Position numbers and translations under genes: made by a program. This document shows positions 1 to 7,920 of a DNA stretch of 10,595 nucleotides, piece by piece. The notes beneath the pieces are model-generated. The model was not told the DNA's origin. It ran no database searches and was given only the letters and a program-made list of their open reading frames with translations. The stretch lies in NCBI GenBank assembly GCA_016781775.1, contig JADDPR010000390.1, forward strand, positions 1-10,595, given 5' to 3'. The DNA comes from Rubrobacter sp. Lineage in GTDB: Bacteria; Actinomycetota; Rubrobacteria; Rubrobacterales; Rubrobacteraceae. Within the stretch, counting starts at the first letter, position 1; each line of letters starts with the position of its first letter.

Positions 1-801
1 GAAGAGCACGCCGCCGGGCTCTCGGAAGTAGATCGAATGGAAGTACTGTCGGTCGAGAACCGGGGTGACGTCGAGGCCCCGAGCCTCGGCCTCACCGCGC
101 CAGGCCTCCTCCGTCTCGTCGTCCGGCGCCCGCCATGCGACGTGGTGCGTCGTCCCGACCGCGGTCTGCCCCGACGCCCCGTCGGGCACCCCTACGACGT
201 CCACGAAGCTCTCGCCCCCGGCCGTGGCGTACCGGGCGCGGCCGTCCTCCTCCCCGACCTTCTCGAAGCCCAGGAAGCTCGTGAGGAGGTTCTCCGTCCG
301 GTCGGGGGCGGCTTCGAGGAGGGTGACGCCGGAGATCTTGCGTATCGCGTGTTCGCCGGAGACGGTGCTTCCCGGCCAGGAGGAGGGTGCTCCGTCCAAT
401 CCCGGCCGCGCGACGATCTCGATTTCGAGCCCGTCCGGGTCCTCGAAGGCGAGGACGGTCTCGTCGAAGCGGCGCGCGCGGGCTCCGAAGCGGACGCCGT
501 GCTCGACGAGGCGCTGCGTCCAGTATCCGAGGGAGTCCTCCGCCACCGCGAAGGAGGTCGTCCTGATCTGTCCCGCTCCGCTCCGTCCGCGAGGCGCCCC
601 GGGCCAGGAGAAGAACGTCATGATCGTACCGGGGGTGCCGCCAGCGTCGCCGTAATAGAGGTGGTATGAACTCGGGTCGTCGAAATTCACGGTCTTCTTG
701 ACGAGCCTGAGCCCCAGGACGCCCGCGTAAAAGTCGACGTTCTGCTGCGGGTCGCCGGCTATGGCCGTAACGTGGTGCGCCCCTGCGAATTTTATGGCCA
801 T
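1..801 (-). CDS. Ring-cleaving dioxygenase, VOC superfamily (MhqO/LinE/PcpA-like), 3' end outside window
   Basis: The reading frame is open from ATG at 801-799 to the left edge, giving 267 residues without a stop; the C-terminus is missing. A GGAGG ribosome site (811-815, complement) lies about 9 bases upstream of the ATG. Two glyoxalase/VOC modules are visible. The first begins AGAHHVTAIAGDPQQNVDFY with His9/His10; the second contains TTHHVAWRAPDDE with His219/His220. The last residues are FREPGGVLF. In the PcpA/LinE group these His positions and a glutamate just after the final motif bind the catalytic Fe(II); that glutamate would fall just past the edge. Family members cleave hydroquinones or catechols, or serve in quinone and thiol-stress resistance (MhqA/MhqO type). 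The substrate cannot be told from sequence. The gene diverges from glpP and has no obvious link to glycerol metabolism. Confidence 0.85.
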   Translation of the reverse strand, partial: MAIKFAGAHHVTAIAGDPQQNVDFYAGVLGLRLVKKTVNFDDPSSYHLYYGDAGGTPGTIMTFFSWPGAPRGRSGAGQIRTTSFAVAEDSLGYWTQRLVEHGVRFGARARRFDETVLAFEDPDGLEIEIVARPGLDGAPSSWPGSTVSGEHAIRKISGVTLLEAAPDRTENLLTSFLGFEKVGEEDGRARYATAGGESFVDVVGVPDGASGQTAVGTTHHVAWRAPDDETEEAWRGEAEARGLDVTPVLDRQYFHSIYFREPGGVLF

Positions 802-863
802 CTGTTCTTGCCTCCGCGTCGTATACGAAAGTCCGTTGACGATTCAGTCTAGCGCAGCGTGCC

Positions 864-881
864 CGGTTCGGCGGCGAACCG
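864..881. promoter_or_regulatory. Inverted repeat overlapping the glpP -35 region, possible operator or hairpin
   Basis: Perfect 7-base arms, CGGTTCG (864-870) and CGAACCG (875-881), surround a 4-base spacer GCGG. The repeat sits where the -35 element of the putative glpP promoter should be, in the 99-base divergent gap between the dioxygenase gene and glpP. A dimeric regulator site is possible. In such GC-rich sequence a short repeat can also arise by chance. Confidence 0.35.
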
Positions 882-888
882 AAGGTGT

Positions 889-894
889 TAGAGT
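889..894 (+). promoter_or_regulatory. Putative -10 element of a leaderless glpP promoter
   Basis: TAGAGT ends six bases before the GTG at 901. Transcription would therefore start at or next to the first base of the start codon. There is no Shine-Dalgarno sequence upstream of that GTG, as expected for a leaderless actinobacterial mRNA. The same hexamer TAGAGT is the -10 of the much clearer glpK promoter. No good -35 is visible at 16-18 bases upstream. Confidence 0.5.
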
Positions 895-900
895 CCGGGC

Positions 901-1503
901 GTGGGGAGGAAGAGCGTCGGGCAGACTTTCCTGGAGGGGTTGCGGCGTGCCCCCGTCGTGCCCGCGGTGAGAGGACCGGACGACGCGCTGCGGGCCGCCC
1001 TCTCGGGGTGCCACGCGGCGGTCTTCGTGCTCGGCGGCGACGTCTTCCGGGTGCTCGAGGCGATCGAGGGGGCGGCCGGCGAGAGGCCCGCCGTGTGCGT
1101 CAACGTCGACATGGTCGGCGGCATCTCCGCCGACGCGAGCGGCCTGCGGTTTCTCGCCGGGCGGGTCGAGGGGATCATCTCGACCCACCGGCACGTTATA
1201 GAGCTCGCCAAGGGGCTGGGCCTCGTCGCGATACAGCGCCTCTTCGCCATAGACTCCGGGGCGGTCGAGCGGGGGACGCGCCTGATCGGCCGGGCCGACC
1301 CCCACTGCGTCGAGATACTCCCCGCCCTCGCGCTCCCCGAGGTCCTCGCTACGCACCCCGGGCTCCTCGAACGCCCCGTACTCGCCGGCGGGCTGCTCAA
1401 GAGCGAGGCCGACGTCGCGGCCCTGCTCGCCGCCGGAGCCAGCGGAGTCTCCACAAGTCACGAGGGGCTCTGGCGCCCCCGCGGCTTCCGTAAACGCCGC
1501 TGA
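901..1503 (+). CDS. glpP: Glycerol-3-phosphate-responsive antiterminator GlpP
   Basis: This 200-residue protein matches the GlpP family along its whole length (the B. subtilis protein is about 192 residues). Recognisable blocks are PVVPAVRGPDDAL near the N-terminus, VNVDMVGGIS (Asn68-Asp70), GIISTHRHVIELAKGLGL followed by VAIQRLFAIDS (Gln112-Arg113), EILPALALPEVL, and PVLAGGLLKSEADV followed by AAGASGVSTSHEGLW near the C-terminus. GlpP has a TIM-barrel-like fold. In Bacillus, when bound to glycerol-3-phosphate, it acts on the leader RNA of glp genes to prevent termination. I chose the GTG start because the family N-terminus aligns there and a -10-like hexamer lies at leaderless distance. Its likely target is the leader directly downstream, in front of glpK. 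It is a cytoplasmic regulator. In Bacillus glpF normally lies next to it, but here it is absent. Confidence 0.93.
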   Translation: MGRKSVGQTFLEGLRRAPVVPAVRGPDDALRAALSGCHAAVFVLGGDVFRVLEAIEGAAGERPAVCVNVDMVGGISADASGLRFLAGRVEGIISTHRHVIELAKGLGLVAIQRLFAIDSGAVERGTRLIGRADPHCVEILPALALPEVLATHPGLLERPVLAGGLLKSEADVAALLAAGASGVSTSHEGLWRPRGFRKRR

Positions 1504-1512
1504 AACTTACGC

Positions 1513-1541
1513 TTGACGCGGATTTTTAGCCCGCGTAGAGT
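1513..1541 (+). promoter_or_regulatory. Sigma70-type promoter of the glpK-dhaK operon with embedded inverted repeat
   Basis: TTGACG (1513-1518) and TAGAGT (1536-1541) are separated by exactly 17 bases, close to the housekeeping consensus. Transcription should start near 1548. The spacer contains a 6-base inverted repeat, ACGCGG (1516-1521) and CCGCGT (1531-1536), separated by nine bases including a T-run. It links the -35 to the -10 and could be an operator. The promoter begins only ten bases after the glpP stop, so glpK can be transcribed separately from glpP. Confidence 0.75.
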
Positions 1542-1547
1542 GTCCGC

Positions 1548-1732
1548 GGAAGACAAAAATGCATCGCGGGCACAGAGATATCAGAGAGAGCCTCGCACGG
1601 GAAGGAGAGCATCTGGCCGCCGAAACGGCCAGGGCGCCGGCCGTGCGGGGCTTCGCTTTTGGGAGGTGAGGCCGGGGAGCGTAGGGCGCAGCACAGCCGT
1701 ACAGGGGAAAGGGACGGAGGAAAGGACGCGGT
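1548..1732 (+). ncRNA. 5' leader of glpK mRNA, probable GlpP-controlled attenuator
   Basis: About 185 bases separate the predicted transcription start from the glpK ATG, with no credible short gene inside. The leader holds a long stem (1590-1600 with 1641-1651), an inner hairpin (1613-1619 with 1626-1632, loop CCGAAA), and a T-rich tail. An alternative pairing of CGGCC at 1626-1630 with GGCCG at 1639-1643 would break both stems, giving a possible antiterminator. Position directly after glpP fits the Bacillus arrangement in which GlpP plus glycerol-3-phosphate lets polymerase pass the leader. The RNA element class is inferred from structure and context only. The glpK ribosome site (GGAGG at 1716-1720, AGGA at 1723-1726) ends the leader. 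Confidence 0.6.
1590..1660 (+). terminator. Leader terminator-like hairpin in front of glpK
   Basis: GCCTCGCACGG (1590-1600) pairs with CCGTGCGGGGC (1641-1651) over 11 positions with a single G-U pair. The stem is followed by TTCGCTTTT (1652-1660), an interrupted U-tract. It encloses a second perfect 7-base hairpin at 1613-1632. It stops 72 bases short of the glpK start, so it would act as an attenuator and not as the end of glpP, whose stop lies upstream of the glpK promoter. Confidence 0.6.
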
Positions 1733-3256
<1,524 letters not shown>

Positions 3257-3269
3257 CGAGAGGAGCGCG

Positions 3270-4271
3270 ATGAAGAAGGTCATCAACGCCCCGGAGAACG
3301 TCGTTGCCGACATGCTTCGGGGGATGGAGCTCGCCCACGGCGGGATGCTTCGCGTGATCCACGACTTCGGCGTCGTCGTCCGCGCCGACGCCCCGGTTCA
3401 AGGAAAGGTCGCCCTCGTTAGCGGGGGCGGCTCCGGGCACGAGCCGACCCACGGCGGCTACGTCGGCCCCGGGATGCTCGACGCCGCGTGCGCCGGCGCG
3501 GTATTCACAAGCCCTACCCCCGAGCAGATGCTCGAGGCCTCCAAGGCCGTCGACGGTGGGGCCGGGGTGTTCTACGTCGTCAAAAACTACACCGGCGACG
3601 TCCTCAACTTCGAGATGGCCGGCGAGCTCGCCGAGGCCGAGGGGATCCAGACGGACTACGTCATCACCAACGACGACGTCTCGGTCGAGGACTCGACGTA
3701 CACCACGGGTCGGCGCGGGATCGCCGGCACGATCTTCGTCCACAAGATCGCCGGGGCCGCCGCAGACGACGGCAAGGACCTCTCTGGCGTGGGGGAGATA
3801 GCTTCCAGGGTCAACGCCAACATGCGCTCGATGGGAATGGCGCTCACGAGCTGCACCCCGCCCGAGTCCGGCGAGCCCATCTTCGAGATCGCCGACGACG
3901 AGATGGAGATCGGGATGGGCATCCACGGCGAGCCCGGCATCGAGCGCAAAAAGATAGAGCCGGCCGACCAGATCGTGGACCAGATGCTCGGGAAGATCCT
4001 CGGCGACACGGTGGACTTCACGGGCTCGGAGGTCGCCGTGATGATCAACGGCCTCGGCGGCACGCCGCTCATGGAACTCTACACGGCCTACGCCCACGTC
4101 GCGGACGTCCTGAAGCGCGAGGGCGTCGCCGTCTGGAGGATGCCCTATATAGGGGAGTACATGACCTCCATCGAGATGGCGGGCTTCAGCATCACGCTCC
4201 TCAAGCTCGACGAAGAGATGAAGGGCTACCTCGGGGCGCCCTGCAGCGTCGCGGCGGGACGACCGTTCTAG
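3270..4271 (+). CDS. dhaK: Dihydroxyacetone kinase subunit DhaK (PTS-dependent type)
   Basis: This 333-residue protein is the substrate-binding subunit of phosphoenolpyruvate-dependent dihydroxyacetone kinase. It holds dihydroxyacetone covalently as a hemiaminal on a histidine while DhaL transfers phosphate, giving DHAP. The expected residues are in place: His57 in GGGSGHEPTHGGYVG, Asp110 in NYTGDVLNFEMA, and the hemiaminal His219 in GMGIHGEPG. Each is one residue on from E. coli H56, D109 and H218. The ATG lies 13 bases after the glpK stop with GAGAGGAG as ribosome site. The absence of a C-terminal DhaL domain rules out the ATP-dependent single-chain kinase. Unusually, its partner genes dhaL and dhaM lie 2.6 kb downstream, separated by a membrane protein and a synthetase. 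Confidence 0.96.
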   Translation: MKKVINAPENVVADMLRGMELAHGGMLRVIHDFGVVVRADAPVQGKVALVSGGGSGHEPTHGGYVGPGMLDAACAGAVFTSPTPEQMLEASKAVDGGAGVFYVVKNYTGDVLNFEMAGELAEAEGIQTDYVITNDDVSVEDSTYTTGRRGIAGTIFVHKIAGAAADDGKDLSGVGEIASRVNANMRSMGMALTSCTPPESGEPIFEIADDEMEIGMGIHGEPGIERKKIEPADQIVDQMLGKILGDTVDFTGSEVAVMINGLGGTPLMELYTAYAHVADVLKREGVAVWRMPYIGEYMTSIEMAGFSITLLKLDEEMKGYLGAPCSVAAGRPF

Positions 4272-4316
4272 GGGACCGGCGGGGAAGCCGGAAGGACAAA
4301 GGGGAAAGGGAACTAC

Positions 4317-5249
4317 ATGGAATTTAGCTGGTTGACGTTGATCGCCGCCTTCGGGGGCGGCCTGTTCGGGGCGGCCATCGGGGCGTTGCCGTCGTTTATT
4401 TTCACCGGGTTTACGGTGCTGGTCGGCGTGGCTATAGCCTTCGCCGGCAGCGACTACGACTTCCTGACCAACGTGGCCTTCGGCCCGGTCTTCGGCCCGC
4501 ACATCGGCTTCGCCGGTGGGGCCGCCGCGGCCGCCTTCGCCGCCCGCAGGGGGACGCTCGACTCCGGAGGTCGGGATATAGCGACGGGTCTCGCGGGGCT
4601 CGGCGACCCGGCGCCGCTCCTCGTAGGCGGGGCCTTCGGGGTGCTGGGCTACCTCATACAGTACTTTCTCATGTCGGTTCTGAACCTCGGCTCCTTAACG
4701 GACGCCATAGCCCTCACGGTCTTTATCTCCGCCATCATCGTCCGGCTCGTCTTCGGCAAGACGGGCCTCTTCGGCTCCCTCGACGATGATTCGCGGCGGC
4801 GCGGCCGGTTCAACCCGGGCGGAGATCGGGCCTGGGTCGCCTACCAGCAGGGCTGGGGCCAGGCTGCTGTCATAGGGCTCGGCGTCGGCGCTTTCTCTGC
4901 GTTTCTGGCCATAAGCGTCGCGCAGGCCAACCCCGACCTGGCCCCGGCCGGGGCGGTGATCGGGTTCGGGATCACGGCGGCGTCCCTGATCTTCCTGCAG
5001 TTCGGCGCGACGATCCCGGTGACGCACCACATGGCGCTCCCCGCGGCGGTCGCGGCGGGCGTGGCAGCGCCTCTTGGGATCGGCCCCGCGCTTATCATCG
5101 GCATCCTGGGCGGCATCCTCGGGGCGATCGTCGGCGAGCTCGCCTCCAGGCTCTTCCTGATTCATGGCGATACCCACATAGACCCGCCGGCGACCGCGAT
5201 CTGGATTATGACGTCGGTCTTCCTGATCGGCGCACTGATTTTTGGCTGA
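4317..5249 (+). CDS. Polytopic membrane protein of unknown family, candidate dihydroxyacetone/glycerol permease
   Basis: I do not recognise this 310-residue protein. It is strongly hydrophobic with about eight or nine likely membrane segments, roughly at residues 5-24, 28-42, 55-75, 98-122, 127-147, 180-202, 210-232, 240-275 and 290-309. A charged stretch, DDDSRRRGR (156-164), separates two halves. The halves look duplicated: FGPVFGPHIGFAGGAAAAA (55-73) resembles FGATIPVTHHMALPAAVAA (229-247), and PLLVGGAFGVLG (100-111) resembles PALIIGILGGILG (257-269). Polar motifs inside membrane regions are THHMALP and HGDTHIDPPATA. It has no NPA boxes, so it is not an aquaporin/GlpF channel. The ATG follows GGGGAAAGGG, 45 bases after dhaK; a small CCGGC/GCCGG hairpin (4276-4291) lies in the gap. 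Co-transcription with glpK and dhaK, with no glpF nearby, suggests uptake of dihydroxyacetone or glycerol. That role is inference. Confidence 0.75.
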   Translation: MEFSWLTLIAAFGGGLFGAAIGALPSFIFTGFTVLVGVAIAFAGSDYDFLTNVAFGPVFGPHIGFAGGAAAAAFAARRGTLDSGGRDIATGLAGLGDPAPLLVGGAFGVLGYLIQYFLMSVLNLGSLTDAIALTVFISAIIVRLVFGKTGLFGSLDDDSRRRGRFNPGGDRAWVAYQQGWGQAAVIGLGVGAFSAFLAISVAQANPDLAPAGAVIGFGITAASLIFLQFGATIPVTHHMALPAAVAAGVAAPLGIGPALIIGILGGILGAIVGELASRLFLIHGDTHIDPPATAIWIMTSVFLIGALIFG

Positions 5250-5264
5250 GGGAGAGAGAACAAG

Positions 5265-5310
5265 GGAGGCGCGGTCCCGGAGGGGAGGCCCGGACCGCTC
5301 CGTAGCCTCC
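5265..5310 (+). terminator. Discontinuous hairpin between membrane protein and synthetase genes
   Basis: GGAGGC then GCGGTCC (5265-5277) can pair with GGACCGC (5292-5298) and GCCTCC (5305-5310), giving 13 base pairs with a six-base bulge. No U-tract follows. It could be a weak or factor-dependent terminator, or a processing site, lowering expression of the downstream genes relative to glpK-dhaK. The rest of the 122-base gap (5250-5371) shows no convincing promoter. Confidence 0.35.
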
Positions 5311-5371
5311 AGGCGCGTGGCGGTATTTGTGGGCGCGACGCGCGGGGACCGCAACCCCGCCGGGGACGCCG

Positions 5372-6889
5372 ATGGCTGAACGCCCCGCCTCCGTCGTCGA
5401 GGCCTTTGTCAGCCACGCAGAGCGCGCCCCCGAGAGGACGTGCCTCTTCTTCGAGGGCGACGAGTGGGGCTACGGCCGCCTGCTCGAGCGGGCCGAGGGC
5501 TTCGCGGCGGCCCTGGGAAGCAGGGGGATTTCGAAGGGCGAGCGCGTCGCCCTCTTCCTCGGCAACAGCCCGGACTTTCTCGCGGCCTACCTCGGCACCC
5601 ACCTCGCGGGCGCCGTGATCGTGCCGGTGAACACCGCCTACACGCGGACCGAGCTCCGCCACATCTTCGACGACGCGGGCGTGCGCCTGTGCCTCACCGA
5701 CGCCGAGAGGCTGCCCGAGGTGGAGAGGGTGCGCGGAGATCTGCCGGAGCTCGAGACCGTGGTCGGGGTGAGGGAGGATCTGGAGGAGTTCCTGGATGCA
5801 GGGGGAACGTACGAGCGAGCGCTCCCGGACGGCGACGACCTGGCGACGATCGCCTACACCTCCGGGACCACGGGGAGGAGCAAGGGGGCGATGCTTCTTC
5901 ACCGCAACCTCGTCGCCAACGTCCGGGCGGTCTGCGAGGCGTGGCGCTGGGGATCGGAGGACCGCCTGCTCCTCACCCTCCCGCTCTTTCACACGCACGG
6001 CCTGACCGTCGGTGCTCACGGCACGTTCTTTATGGGGGCGAGCGCGGAGCTACACCGCAGGTTCGACGCCGACAGGGTCTACGACGCGTTGCTGGCCGGC
6101 GAGACGACGATGTTCTTCGGCGTGCCCACGATGTACGCGCGCCTCCTCCGGGAGGCGCGAGCTCGTGAGGAGCGCCCCGGCCCCCTGAGGCTGTACGTGG
6201 CCGGGAGCGCGCCGTTGAGTCCCGGGGCTTTCGCGGAGTTCGAGGAGCTCTTCGGGGAGCGCATCCTGGAGCGGTACGGGATGACGGAGACCGGGATGAA
6301 CCTCACGAACCCCTACGACGGCGAGCGGAGGCCGGGGACGGTAGGGGGGCCTTTTCCCGGTCAGGAGGCGCGGGTGGTAGGCGTCAAGAGCCGCGAGGTT
6401 ATGGGGCCGGAGGAGGTGGGGGAGATCGAGGTTCGGGGGCCGCACGTCTTCGCGGGTTACTGGAGGCGGCCGGATGCCACGGAGGAGAGCCTCGGGGCGG
6501 ACGGCTGGTTTCGGACCGGCGACCTGGGGTCGGTGAGCGGGGACGGATATTACACGATCACCGGGCGGGCGAAGGAGTTGATCATCTCCGGCGGTTACAA
6601 CGTCTACCCGCGCGAGGTAGAGGAGGTCCTGGAGAACTGCCCCGGGGTCGTCGAGGTCGCCGTGGTAGGGCTCCCCGACGAGGAGTACGGCGAGAAGGTC
6701 GCCGCGGCCGTCGTGCGCGACGACCCGGGGCTGGAGGCCGGGATGGTGATGGATTTCTGTCGTCAAGACCTCGCGGGGTTCAAGAGACCGCGCGAGGTCG
6801 TGTTTGTCGACGGGCTACCGCGCAACGCCCTCGGCAAGGTGCAGAAGCACCTCGTGCGCGAGGGGCTCATAGAAGGGGAGGCCGATTGA
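5372..6889 (+). CDS. AMP-forming acyl-CoA synthetase, malonyl/methylmalonyl-CoA synthetase (MatB)-like
   Basis: This 505-residue ANL-superfamily enzyme activates a carboxylic acid with ATP to an acyl-AMP and then to an acyl-CoA. The core motifs are complete: phosphate loop YTSGTTGRSKG (162-172), YGMTETG (302-308), RTGDLG (Asp384), hinge region GRAKELIISGGYNVYPREVEE, and the C-terminal catalytic Lys489 in NALGKVQK. PLFHTHGL and ILERYGMTETGMN followed by NPYDGERRPGTVG are typical of MatB enzymes. Length and the lysine position also agree with Rhodopseudomonas MatB (503 residues, K488). A dicarboxylic substrate such as malonate or methylmalonate is likely but not proven. I start at the ATG at 5372; a GTG at 5327 adds 15 unconserved-looking residues. 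Its TGA overlaps the dhaL start, so the two are translationally coupled. Its place among dihydroxyacetone kinase genes is unexpected. Confidence 0.85.
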   Translation: MAERPASVVEAFVSHAERAPERTCLFFEGDEWGYGRLLERAEGFAAALGSRGISKGERVALFLGNSPDFLAAYLGTHLAGAVIVPVNTAYTRTELRHIFDDAGVRLCLTDAERLPEVERVRGDLPELETVVGVREDLEEFLDAGGTYERALPDGDDLATIAYTSGTTGRSKGAMLLHRNLVANVRAVCEAWRWGSEDRLLLTLPLFHTHGLTVGAHGTFFMGASAELHRRFDADRVYDALLAGETTMFFGVPTMYARLLREARAREERPGPLRLYVAGSAPLSPGAFAEFEELFGERILERYGMTETGMNLTNPYDGERRPGTVGGPFPGQEARVVGVKSREVMGPEEVGEIEVRGPHVFAGYWRRPDATEESLGADGWFRTGDLGSVSGDGYYTITGRAKELIISGGYNVYPREVEEVLENCPGVVEVAVVGLPDEEYGEKVAAAVVRDDPGLEAGMVMDFCRQDLAGFKRPREVVFVDGLPRNALGKVQKHLVREGLIEGEAD

Positions 6890-7515
6890 GCGCGACCGAG
6901 AAGACGCTCCTGGCGTTGAGGGAGATGGCGTCGGCGATGCAGGAGCATAAACGGCACCTGACGAAGCTCGACTCGGAGATCGGGGACGGCGACCACGGAA
7001 ACAACATGCACCGCGGCTTCGCGGCCGCCCTCGAACGCCTGGAGGGCGCGGAGCCCGCGACCCCGGCGGACGTCCTCAAGGCCGTCTCGATGGCCCTCAT
7101 AAGCAAGGTCGGGGGTGCTGCGGGCCCCCTCTACGGCACGGCATTCCTGCGCGCCTCGACGGCGCTCGCGGGGAAAGAGGGGCTCTCCCCCAAGGACGTG
7201 GCGGCGGCGATCGAGGCCGCCGTGGGCGGGGTGAAGCAGCGCGGCAAGGCCGAGGTAGGGGACAAGACGATGGTAGATGCCCTGGAGCCCGCAGCCCAGG
7301 CCGCAAAGGAGGCCGCGTCGTCCGGCGGGGACGTGGGGGAGGTCCTCCGGGCGGCGGCGGAGGCGGCGAATGAAGGGTCGGAGAAGACGGTGCCTCTCAC
7401 GGCGAGGCGGGGGCGGGCGAACTATCTGGGGGAGCGGGCCGCCGGCCACATGGACCCCGGCGCGCGCTCCTCCTACCTGCTCTTGGACGCGGCGGCCCGG
7501 GCGTTGGGGGCGTAG
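6886..7515 (+). CDS. dhaL: Dihydroxyacetone kinase ADP-binding subunit DhaL
   Basis: This 209-residue protein carries tightly bound Mg-ADP that is rephosphorylated by DhaM and passes phosphate to dihydroxyacetone on DhaK. The metal site is in LDSEIGDGDHGNNM, with Asp29, Asp34 and Asp36, matching E. coli D30, D35 and D37. Further DhaL blocks are SKVGGAAGPLYGTAF, VGDKTMVDAL and RGRANYLGERAAGHMDPGA. Length equals the E. coli subunit (210). The start is TTG at 6886, overlapping the TGA of the synthetase gene as TTGA, with GGGGAGG just upstream; the family N-terminus fits this start. The GTG of dhaM follows two bases after its TAG. The overlap implies expression tied to the synthetase. Confidence 0.95.
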   Translation: MSATEKTLLALREMASAMQEHKRHLTKLDSEIGDGDHGNNMHRGFAAALERLEGAEPATPADVLKAVSMALISKVGGAAGPLYGTAFLRASTALAGKEGLSPKDVAAAIEAAVGGVKQRGKAEVGDKTMVDALEPAAQAAKEAASSGGDVGEVLRAAAEAANEGSEKTVPLTARRGRANYLGERAAGHMDPGARSSYLLLDAAARALGA

Positions 7516-7517
7516 GG

Positions 7518-7916
7518 GTGGTCGGGATCGTGCTCGTCTCGCACAGCCCCTCTATCGCCGGGGGCACGGCCGAACTGGTGCGGCACATGGCCGAAGAGGT
7601 CGAGGTTATGGCCGTCGGGGGGGATACCGACGGGGGGCTCGGGACGGACCCGGATGGGATCCTGGTCGCCATCGAGGGGATGGGGACGGAGGAGATCCTG
7701 GTCTTCATGGACATAGGCAGCGCGGTGCTCTCGGCCGAGACCGTGCTCGATATGCTGGAACCGGAGACGAGAGAGAGAGTACGGCTCGTGGACGCGCCGT
7801 TCGTCGAGGGAGCGTTCGCGGCGGCGGTGTTGGCCTCGACCGGTGCGGACGGCGACGAGTGCGTCGAGGCGGCGATGGAGGCCCGGACGGAGCCGAAGCT
7901 ACACGAAGGGAAGTAG
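7518..7916 (+). CDS. dhaM: PTS-dependent dihydroxyacetone kinase phosphotransferase subunit DhaM (EIIA-Man domain only)
   Basis: This 132-residue protein is a stand-alone mannose-type EIIA domain. It accepts phosphate from HPr on a histidine and transfers it to ADP bound in DhaL. The phosphorylated His9 lies in VLVSHSPSIAGGTAEL, the same spot as in E. coli DhaM. EILVFMDIGSAVLSAET and VDAPFVEGAFAAAVLAS complete the fold. Unlike E. coli DhaM (about 470 residues) it has no fused HPr or EI-like domains, so general EI and HPr must be encoded elsewhere. GTG is the start, two bases after the dhaL stop. The glpD ATG follows its TAG by four bases. Confidence 0.94.
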   Translation: MVGIVLVSHSPSIAGGTAELVRHMAEEVEVMAVGGDTDGGLGTDPDGILVAIEGMGTEEILVFMDIGSAVLSAETVLDMLEPETRERVRLVDAPFVEGAFAAAVLASTGADGDECVEAAMEARTEPKLHEGK

Positions 7917-7920
7917 AGAG

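Noticed and set aside
37..669. Plus-strand open frames across the left end
   Set aside because: They are antisense to the VOC dioxygenase, whose minus-strand frame shows clear family motifs through to the window edge.
836..841. TTGACG as -35 of a glpP promoter
   Set aside because: No -10-like hexamer is found 16-19 bases downstream; the TAGAGT at 889 is far too distant to pair with it.
1571..1640. Resemblance of the glpK leader to a glycine riboswitch (GAGAGC, GCCGAAAC)
   Set aside because: The order and spacing of the conserved glycine riboswitch blocks are not met, and context with glpP explains the structure better.
7843..7920. Upstream extension of glpD from an ATG at 7843
   Set aside because: It would overlap dhaM by 74 bases and adds Arg/Ser-rich residues unlike GlpD N-termini; the ATG at 7921 has a ribosome site and the proper FAD-fold spacing.
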